Below, piece by piece: positions 1 through 4,826 of a stretch of DNA of 5,567 nucleotides. The position numbers and the translations under genes are program-made. The notes under the pieces were generated by a model. The model did not search any database. It saw only the letters and a list, made by a program, of their open reading frames with translations, and was not told the origin of the DNA. Source of the stretch: Chloroflexota bacterium. Its GTDB lineage: Bacteria; Chloroflexota; Dehalococcoidia; RBG-13-53-26. Location: the NCBI GenBank assembly GCA_030616195.1, contig JAUWXW010000133.1:1-5567 (forward strand), read 5' to 3'. The first letter of the stretch is position 1; each line of letters starts with the position of its first letter.

Positions 1-44
1 TGTGAATCAGCATGATGGATTGCGAGGTCGGTGTTGCCTTAGTG

Positions 45-76
45 GGGTAGGTTGACCGACGTCGGTCAACCTACCC
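45..76. repeat. perfect 32-base palindrome, no loop
   Basis: Each 16-base arm reads GGGTAGGTTGACCGAC and its exact reverse complement follows directly, with the symmetry centre between 60 and 61. A further G-T wobble (44/77) is possible before pairing stops. There is no spacer, so an RNA form would need a few unpaired bases at the tip, while as DNA it could form a cruciform or bind a symmetric protein dimer. No T-run follows on the minus strand, so it is not a standard terminator for the gene cluster to its right. Three Ts follow on the plus strand, which is weak. Its role is unknown: a dispersed palindromic repeat, a bidirectional stem or a protein site are all possible. Confidence 0.85.
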
Positions 77-144
77 TTTGGTGTGAGCACGAGTGTCCTT
101 ATATCACTCCGCCAAATCGCCAAAGGGCCCAGTATTCGTCAGGT

Positions 145-266
145 TGTCATTCCCGCGCAGGCTCGTAGACTCGCCTGGGGAGAGGGGAATCCAGGGACGT
201 GTGTAGGCTACCCAGCATGGATTCCTGTCTCCTGAGGCGACTCTGAGAGCTTCCGCAGGAATGACA
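145..266. repeat. 122-base imperfect inverted repeat (MITE/REP-like element)
   Basis: Two 49-base arms (145-193 and 218-266) are inverted copies of each other, matching at 39 of 49 positions when aligned by hand without gaps. The outer ends are exact (TGTCATTCC and GGAATGACA) and so are the inner ends (GGAATCCA and TGGATTCC). They enclose a 24-base centre that contains GTAGGCTAC. It has no coding capacity. Intergenic repeats with TGTCATTCC ends and an internal GGAATCC are, from memory, widespread in several bacterial genomes and are often treated as miniature transposable or REP-like elements. It lies about 32 bases beyond the nadA stop codon, so its RNA hairpin could protect or end the transcript, but no T-run follows on the minus strand. 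I see no clear target-site duplication. Confidence 0.75.
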
Positions 267-298
267 TGAATGGTTACGCGAACTTATGCAACCAAGCA

Positions 299-1210
299 CT
301 AGCCCTGCAGCATCCTGTCCACGGCGGCCTTGGCCCTGAGGCGGATATCCTCGGGGACCTTTATCTCAGGGGCCATGTCCTCTAAACACCAGAGAACGTT
401 CTCCAGCGTAATCAGTTTCATGTTGGGGCAGATGGCCTGTTCAGATACCGGGATAAATACCTTTTCGGGATTCTCTTTCCTCAGCCGATATATTATGCCC
501 AGCTCTGTTCCCACAATTAGCTCTCTAGCTGCGGTGCTTGGGGTATGTCGGCACATCCCTCCGGTGCTCAGGACAAAGTCGGCAAGCTCGATCACATCGG
601 GCCGGCATTCTGGATGGACCATTACTTCAGCCTGGGGATGCTCCTTCCTCAGTCTGAGGATATCTGATGCCTGTATCCGGGCGTGGGTGGGACAGTAGCC
701 CGGCCACAGGACCATTTTCTTTCCTGTCTGGGTGGAAACGTAGTCCCCCAGATACTGGTCAGGTATAAACAGAACCTCCCTGCCATCCAGCCTCTGTACC
801 AGTTGTACGGCGTTGGCAGAGGTACAACAGATGTCTGACTCAGCTTTAACCTCCGCACTGGTGTTAATGTAGCAAACCACTGTCGCCCGGGGATGCTCCT
901 TCTTCAACTCCCGCAGGCTTTCGGCGGTGATCATGTCTGCCATAGGGCAGCCAGCATGCATATCCGGCAATAGGACTACCTTTTCCGGGCATAGTATGGA
1001 GGCCGTTTCAGCCATGAAGTGTACCCCGCAGAAGACAATCACCTCAGCCTCAGCTTTGGATGCAATCTGGCTTAACTCCAGGGAATCGCCTACAAAGTCA
1101 GCTATGTCCTGGACCTCACCCAGTTGATAGTTGTGGGCCAGGATAATGGCCTTCCTCTTTTCCTTGAGATTCAAGATTTTTTGTATCAACTCGGTGGGGC
1201 TATCTTTCAT
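299..1210 (-). CDS. nadA: quinolinate synthase NadA
   Basis: NadA condenses iminoaspartate with dihydroxyacetone phosphate to give quinolinate, the second step of de novo NAD synthesis from aspartate, in the cytoplasm. It uses a [4Fe-4S] cluster. With the ATG start the protein has 303 residues, close to short NadA forms such as that of Thermotoga and shorter than the E. coli type. Visible family motifs are AHNYQ near residue 25, GDSLELS near 41, FCGVHFMAETA near 60, HPEC near 199 and STGGM near 215. The three expected cluster cysteines are C88 (AGCPMAD), C173 (WPGYCPTH) and C261 (AICPNMK), spaced as in characterised enzymes. An in-frame TTG at 1228 would add six residues, but it lies beside the ribosome site. 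The ATG at 1210 forms an ATGA overlap with the fdhD stop and is preferred. No nadB, nadC or aspartate dehydrogenase is in the window. It is the last gene of the cluster. Confidence 0.96.
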   Translation of the reverse strand: MKDSPTELIQKILNLKEKRKAIILAHNYQLGEVQDIADFVGDSLELSQIASKAEAEVIVFCGVHFMAETASILCPEKVVLLPDMHAGCPMADMITAESLRELKKEHPRATVVCYINTSAEVKAESDICCTSANAVQLVQRLDGREVLFIPDQYLGDYVSTQTGKKMVLWPGYCPTHARIQASDILRLRKEHPQAEVMVHPECRPDVIELADFVLSTGGMCRHTPSTAARELIVGTELGIIYRLRKENPEKVFIPVSEQAICPNMKLITLENVLWCLEDMAPEIKVPEDIRLRAKAAVDRMLQG

Positions 1211-2010
1211 GGCTTTGTTATCCTCCAACTACCAGAGTAGACGTTCATTGTCTTTCTCCTGGCAAAGCCCACCAGAGTTACATCCATATCGTTGGCCATC
1301 CTTACCCCCAGGTTAGTGGGCGCTGATATGGAGACCAGTACGGGAATGCCTCTCCTGGCTACTTTCAGCAGCATCTCTGAGGAGATTCTCCCGCTGATGA
1401 TCATTATCCGGTCAGTTATCGGTACATCCTTCAGAATGCATTCACCGAACACCTTGTCAATGGCATTATGCCTGCCTATATCCTCGCTGAAGAGCAGTAC
1501 GCTTTTTGTATCGCACAAGGCAGCGCTGTGAACGCCATGCGTTGACTTATAAAGCTCGGAATAGTGCTGAAACTGATTTACCAGGGCAAAAATCTCACCG
1601 GGTGATACTTCGAGTCGAGATTCCACTTTTGCTTGATCCTGGAGGTCGACAGCGCTGTAGAAGGAAGCCCCCCTTCCGCAGCCAGATGTTACGATGCGTT
1701 TGGATAGAAGTTCGCTGTCAACCGTCCTATCGTCTTTGGTTTCTACCCACACCATACCCCGCCTGTCATCAAGTATTACTTTCTTGATCTCCTCTTTGTC
1801 GTTGAGTAGCCCTTCGGAGAAAAGGAAACCAACAGCCAGGTACTTCAGGTTTGTAGGAGAGCAAAGCATGGTTACCAGCTCCTGGTTGTTGAAAGAGATA
1901 GTGAGAGGGAATTCCCTGACAATAAGGTCCTCGGTCTCATTTCGTCCCTCAGCACTGACACGCAGAACAGGGAGTTTCTCTACCTCGTCCATCTTTTTCT
2001 CCGCCTTCAT
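1207..2010 (-). CDS. fdhD: FdhD, sulfur carrier for formate dehydrogenase maturation
   Basis: FdhD takes sulfur from a cysteine desulfurase (IscS in E. coli) and passes it to the bis-MGD molybdenum/tungsten cofactor, which formate dehydrogenases and some relatives need for activity. The protein has 267 residues, a usual length. Family motifs seen are REFPLTISFN near 32, LCSPTNLKYLAVGFLFSEG near 49-67, TSGCGRG near 108-114, THGVHSAA near 157, SEDIGRHNAIDKV near 175-187, SGRISSEM near 206 and SAPTNLG near 229. Instead of the CxxC loop of E. coli (C121/C124), only C111 is present in the loop, in the GCGRG form. The ATG directly follows the MOSC gene stop (TAAATG), with GAGGTG nine bases upstream. 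A second ATG at codon 7, also with a GGAG upstream, is possible. Its place after a cysteine desulfurase and a MOSC protein fits the sulfur-transfer role. No formate dehydrogenase structural gene is in the window. Confidence 0.95.
   Translation of the reverse strand: MKAEKKMDEVEKLPVLRVSAEGRNETEDLIVREFPLTISFNNQELVTMLCSPTNLKYLAVGFLFSEGLLNDKEEIKKVILDDRRGMVWVETKDDRTVDSELLSKRIVTSGCGRGASFYSAVDLQDQAKVESRLEVSPGEIFALVNQFQHYSELYKSTHGVHSAALCDTKSVLLFSEDIGRHNAIDKVFGECILKDVPITDRIMIISGRISSEMLLKVARRGIPVLVSISAPTNLGVRMANDMDVTLVGFARRKTMNVYSGSWRITKP
1221..1226 (-). promoter_or_regulatory. ribosome binding site of nadA
   Basis: GGAGGA on the minus strand lies 10 bases before the ATG at 1210, inside the end of fdhD. 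The alternative TTG start at 1228 abuts and partly overlaps this site, so the site decides in favour of the ATG. The ATGA stop/start overlap also indicates translational coupling to fdhD. Confidence 0.7.
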
Positions 2011-2448
2011 TTATGCCTTCACCTCTATGGGGTCTCCACTCTCGACCAAGCCACCACGGATTACCCTGGCGAATATCCCCTCCTTAGGCATGATGCACTT
2101 GCCTATTTGGCGGAAGATAGCACACTTGGTATGGCAATCTTTGCCGATTTGGGTGACCTCCAGGATAACCTCTTTGCCTACCAACATCAGGGTGCCTACA
2201 GGCAAAGAAGGTAAATCTATCCCCTCGGTAGTGAGGTTCTCGGCAAAATCGCCGGGACCTACGTCGAAGCCCCGCTCCTGCATCTTAGCAATGCTTTCCC
2301 TGGCTAACAGACTCACCTGGCGATGAATGTAACATTCAGCATGGGCGTCACCAGCCAGCCCGTAGTCCTCCTGGAGGACCCCTTGCTCTCCCGGTTCCTT
2401 TCTGGTTCCTTTCTGACTACTTTTGCACACTGCAATAATCTTAGCCAT
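2011..2448 (-). CDS. stand-alone MOSC-domain protein
   Basis: A 145-residue protein that is a single MOSC domain, the beta-strand-rich domain named after the C-terminus of Mo-cofactor sulfurase. Family features are GLAGDAHAE near 30-38, HRQVSLLA near 42-49, GPGDFAENLTTEGIDL near 64-79, LPVGT near 82, VTQIGKDCHTKC near 98-109 and PKEGIFARVIRGG near 121-133. C105 and C109 sit in the most conserved part, and the cysteine there is the predicted sulfur or metal ligand of the family. Stand-alone members of this type are known from anaerobes, often near molybdopterin genes, but their exact reaction is not established. Here it lies between a cysteine desulfurase (56-base gap) and fdhD (stop and start directly joined). 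This suggests it handles sulfur for, or binds, the molybdenum or tungsten cofactor. The start MAKIIAV matches the family N-terminus. The ribosome site is weak (purine-rich GAAAAGA only). Confidence 0.9.
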   Translation of the reverse strand: MAKIIAVCKSSQKGTRKEPGEQGVLQEDYGLAGDAHAECYIHRQVSLLARESIAKMQERGFDVGPGDFAENLTTEGIDLPSLPVGTLMLVGKEVILEVTQIGKDCHTKCAIFRQIGKCIMPKEGIFARVIRGGLVESGDPIEVKA

Positions 2449-2504
2449 TCTTTTCGGCTTTCAAGTACCTCATATCGCTCGAAATCATAGCATGATCGAA
2501 AGGT
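2449..2504 (-). other. 56-base gap between cysteine desulfurase and MOSC genes
   Basis: This is the only gap longer than six bases in the cluster. It contains a short inverted repeat, ATCAT-AGC-ATGAT (2484-2496), too weak to be a terminator. A TATGAT on the minus strand resembles a -10 box, but no good -35 box lies 16-18 bases upstream. A secondary promoter for the MOSC-fdhD-nadA half is possible but not shown. Read-through from upstream is the simpler view. Confidence 0.35.
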
Positions 2505-3671
2505 TCATGGGTTACTTCTCAACAGGGGCGACATAGATCTAAGCCTGGCAACGATTCGAGGGAACACCTCTAGAACGCGATCTATCTCTTCCTCAGTGGT
2601 GTCGCTGCCTAAGCTGAACCGCAGGGATCCGTGAGCCAACTCACCAGGTAATCCTATGGCTAGTAACACGTGGGACGCTTCCAAAGCATCCGAGGTGCAA
2701 GCTGAACCGGTGGACGCAGCAATGCCCTCCAGGTCCAGACTAATGCCCATCGATTCCCCCTCCACAAAGGCGACGCTTACATTTACGTTATTAGGCAGTC
2801 TTTGAGAAGGGTGACCATTGAGGTGAATCTGGTCGATTCGCTCAAGAAGGCCCTGGATCAGCTTATCTCTCAGGGGAACCAGGCGCTTCGTCTCCCCATC
2901 CATTTCCTTCTGAGCAATCTCCACTGCTTTGCCAAATCCGACGATGGCCGGGACATTCTCTGTGCTGGCTCTGCGTCCTCGCTCTTGACTTCCACCATGC
3001 ATGAAAGAACCGATTCTTGTTCCCCTGCGAATGTAGAGTGCCCCTACCCCTTTTGGTCCATAGAGCTTATGAGCCGACATAGCCAGCAAATCTACTCCGA
3101 GCTCGTCTACGTTTACCGGGATACGTCCTGTCGTCTGTACTGCATCAGTATGAAAGTAGATACCCTTCTCCTTGGCTATCCGCCCTATTTCAGAGATCGG
3201 CTCTATAGTGCCTATCTCATTGTTGGCGTGAATCACTGAAATGAGGATGGTCTCATCAGTGATCGCTTTTCGGGCGTCCTCTGGATCGATCAGACCATTC
3301 CTATCTACAGGAAGATAGGTGACCTTGGACCCTTGCTCCTTGAGGAATTTGCAGGGCTCAAGCACCGCGTGGTGCTCAATGGAGGTGGTAATGATATGAT
3401 TCCTCTTATGCCGGTTGGCGTAGGTTACTCCCTTTATAGCATAGTTATCAGCCTCTGTTCCTCCGCTGGTGAAGATAATCTCTTCACTCTGAGCGCCAAT
3501 AAGGCGGGCAATTTGTTCTCTTGACTCTTCTACGGCCGCTCTTGACTCCTGTCCCAGGGAATGGATGCTGGAGGGATTGCCAAAGGCATCAGTAAAATAT
3601 GGCAACATAGCCGCCACTACCTCGGGATGCGTAGGTGTAGTAGCTGCATGGTCAAGGTATATCTTTTTCAT
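2505..3671 (-). CDS. nifS: cysteine desulfurase, NifS/IscS type
   Basis: A pyridoxal-phosphate enzyme that removes sulfur from L-cysteine, leaving alanine and an enzyme persulfide used for Fe-S clusters and other thiocofactors. The protein has 388 residues, normal for class I NifS/IscS. Visible features are the N-terminal YLDHAATTP, FTSGGTEADN near 67-76 (cofactor phosphate binding), EHHAVLEPC near 99-107 with stacking His101, HANNEIG near 148-154, HTDAVQ near 174 with Asp176, SAHKLYGPKG near 199-208 with the Schiff-base Lys202, and STGSACTS near 320-327 with the persulfide Cys325 on its loop. All catalytic residues are present, so the enzyme should be active. Its ATG directly follows the TGA of the UPF0280 gene, with GGGGG four bases before it, indicating translational coupling. 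No IscU/NifU scaffold or IscR regulator gene lies in the window. NifS versus IscS naming is uncertain. Possible sulfur acceptors encoded nearby are FdhD, the MOSC protein and, indirectly, NadA. Confidence 0.96.
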   Translation of the reverse strand: MKKIYLDHAATTPTHPEVVAAMLPYFTDAFGNPSSIHSLGQESRAAVEESREQIARLIGAQSEEIIFTSGGTEADNYAIKGVTYANRHKRNHIITTSIEHHAVLEPCKFLKEQGSKVTYLPVDRNGLIDPEDARKAITDETILISVIHANNEIGTIEPISEIGRIAKEKGIYFHTDAVQTTGRIPVNVDELGVDLLAMSAHKLYGPKGVGALYIRRGTRIGSFMHGGSQERGRRASTENVPAIVGFGKAVEIAQKEMDGETKRLVPLRDKLIQGLLERIDQIHLNGHPSQRLPNNVNVSVAFVEGESMGISLDLEGIAASTGSACTSDALEASHVLLAIGLPGELAHGSLRFSLGSDTTEEEIDRVLEVFPRIVARLRSMSPLLRSNP

Positions 3672-4400
3672 TCATCCCCCGATTGGAACAACCTTCACCT
3701 TACCCCAAACCCCCATCCGGTCGCCCTTGATAATTACCAGTCCTCTTATTCCCTCGACGCCCTTGGCAAAGTCTATTCCCCGCGTAATATCGTTAGCCTC
3801 CACGGTAAGGTTGCCTATAGCAGTGGCGGCAGCGTCAGCCAGAGGGGTAGAAGGGGAAAGCACAATGCAGGCGTCAGCCTTGCCAAAGCTGAGAGAATGC
3901 CCCACTGTTCCAGAGGAGGTGCAGACCCCCAGTGGTGTTTCCTGTGGCTGGATTTCCAAAGCCATCTTGCCGGTAAAAGCAGAGTCTCCGGCATAGATTC
4001 CTATCAATCTCCTCTCCCGTGTCTTCAGGAATATGTCTCCCCCGTTTTCTACGATTACTTCCGGCGAGAAGGGGAGCAAGTCCCTACCCACGCTTTCGGC
4101 TATGGCTCCGGCTACCGAAGCCATGGGGCCGACGCCCACCCCCGCTGCTGCTGTTGCCATCGCTTTCACAATCTGCGGGGCGTCTTCTTCAACCTCGACG
4201 GGCTCGAGGGCGGCAAGAAATTCGGGATGCCGCTCAATGTATCGCTCTAACACGGCACGATACTTCGAGATTGCTTTCAGCGTTTTCCCTCTCAAGTTAC
4301 GCCTTGCCCGCACATATAGGTCTGTCTCCTTTACTACCACATTAAAGGAAACCAGACCTTTATCCTTAGTCCAGCTTCGATAGAACCTCGGCTGATACAT
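3672..4400 (-). CDS. UPF0280 (COG2122) family protein, ApbE-like fold
   Basis: A 242-residue protein of the UPF0280 family. Typical features are the start MYQPRFYR, LVSFNVVVKETDLYV near 16-30, GVGPMASVAGAIAE near 89-102, VIVENGGDIFL near 115-125, GVCTSSGTVGHSLSFGKAD near 158-176 and LADAAATAIGN near 187-197. The last motif resembles the metal-binding DA.(S/A)TA segment of ApbE flavin transferases, and a structure of a family member was, from memory, classed as ApbE-like. The protein has no signal peptide or lipobox, unlike exported ApbE. The family (MA1715 in Methanosarcina) has been linked to cysteine/homocysteine synthesis at low sulfide, but its reaction is not firmly known. Placement three bases after the NIL-ferredoxin gene supports a role in the same pathway. 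C160 and C178 are candidates for sulfur chemistry. The nearest Shine-Dalgarno match (GGAG) is 15 bases upstream, so translation may depend on coupling. Confidence 0.9.
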   Translation of the reverse strand: MYQPRFYRSWTKDKGLVSFNVVVKETDLYVRARRNLRGKTLKAISKYRAVLERYIERHPEFLAALEPVEVEEDAPQIVKAMATAAAGVGVGPMASVAGAIAESVGRDLLPFSPEVIVENGGDIFLKTRERRLIGIYAGDSAFTGKMALEIQPQETPLGVCTSSGTVGHSLSFGKADACIVLSPSTPLADAAATAIGNLTVEANDITRGIDFAKGVEGIRGLVIIKGDRMGVWGKVKVVPIGG

Positions 4401-4403
4401 AAG

Positions 4404-4820
4404 TTAAATGCGCATCTCCATAGCCCGAGGCGGGCAAGCCTTAATACAAAGTCCACAGGCGATGCACTTCTCATCCAGGAACCTTACCCATCTGGTCGAA
4501 GGCTCAAGAACAAAGGCATCTGTGGGGCAGATAGTGATGCAGGCACCACAGTGGGTGCACCGTTCTTGGTTAAACCGTATATCCCGGCTGAGAGGCTGAA
4601 TTTCTACGCCAACTTCTGTCAAATACCGAACGCCTTTGTCGTAGTCTTCCTGCTCACCACTCAACTCCAAGACCAACAAGCCCTCCTCCTTCGGCGTAAC
4701 GGAGGCCTTCAGGATGTTGAACATGAGGTCGAAATCCTTAACCAATCGATAGATTATTGGTTGATCTACCAAAGGCCGTGGAAAGTGCAAAACGACTCTT
4801 TTGGAAATGTCCATCTTCAT
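4404..4820 (-). CDS. NIL-domain 2[4Fe-4S] ferredoxin of homocysteine synthesis
   Basis: A 138-residue protein with two parts. Residues 6-80 form a NIL domain (an ACT-like fold first noted in methionine ABC transporters), seen in VVLHFPRPLVDQPIIYRLV and the VTPKEEGLLVLELSG strand region. Residues 84-138 form a bacterial-type ferredoxin with two full CxxCxxCxxxCP motifs (C88, C91, C94, C98 and C119, C122, C125, C129), so two [4Fe-4S] clusters are expected. The same architecture occurs in MA1822 of Methanosarcina acetivorans, which acts with the COG1900 protein MA1821 to make homocysteine from aspartate semialdehyde and sulfide; the ferredoxin probably supplies electrons. The COG1900 gene is directly upstream here, which supports the same role. 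The annotated ATG at 4820 abuts the AGGGGG site with no spacer. The in-frame ATG at 4814 (residue 3) is six bases from it and may be the true start, giving 136 residues. Confidence 0.93.
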   Translation of the reverse strand: MKMDISKRVVLHFPRPLVDQPIIYRLVKDFDLMFNILKASVTPKEEGLLVLELSGEQEDYDKGVRYLTEVGVEIQPLSRDIRFNQERCTHCGACITICPTDAFVLEPSTRWVRFLDEKCIACGLCIKACPPRAMEMRI

Positions 4821-4826
4821 CCCCCT
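4821..4826 (-). promoter_or_regulatory. ribosome binding site of the NIL-ferredoxin gene
   Basis: AGGGGG fills the whole gap between the upstream stop codon TAA and the first ATG (4820). It leaves no spacer to that ATG but six bases to the second in-frame ATG at 4814. This favours the second ATG as the working start. Confidence 0.5.

Noticed and set aside
45..266. The two inverted repeats as a CRISPR array or as intrinsic terminators
   Set aside because: The two repeats differ in sequence and there is no regular repeat-spacer pattern. Neither stem has a T-run after it on the minus strand.
1..298. Small gene, tRNA or riboswitch in the left non-coding stretch
   Set aside because: No open frame of meaningful length with a ribosome site, and no cloverleaf or known aptamer pattern that I could recognise by eye; only the two inverted repeats stand out.
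1694..2326. 210-residue open frame on the plus strand opposite fdhD and the MOSC gene
   Set aside because: It crosses the junction of two well-identified genes on the other strand, is low-complexity and Ser-rich, and has no family features.
2441..2473. Ten-codon open frame (MRYLKAEKNG) on the minus strand overlapping the MOSC start, as a possible leader peptide
   Set aside because: The ribosome site is poor, there is no run of regulatory codons, and no attenuator structure follows; such a short frame is expected by chance.
2484..2509. Promoter before the MOSC gene (TATGAT on the minus strand)
   Set aside because: Only a -10-like hexamer is present, with no matching -35 at a proper distance; noted as a possibility in the gap entry but not called.
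3561..4250. 229-residue open frame on the plus strand opposite UPF0280 and the start of the cysteine desulfurase
   Set aside because: It is antisense to two strongly supported genes, its protein is rich in Ser, Gly, Arg and Cys with no recognisable motif, and it is best explained by codon bias of the opposite strand.
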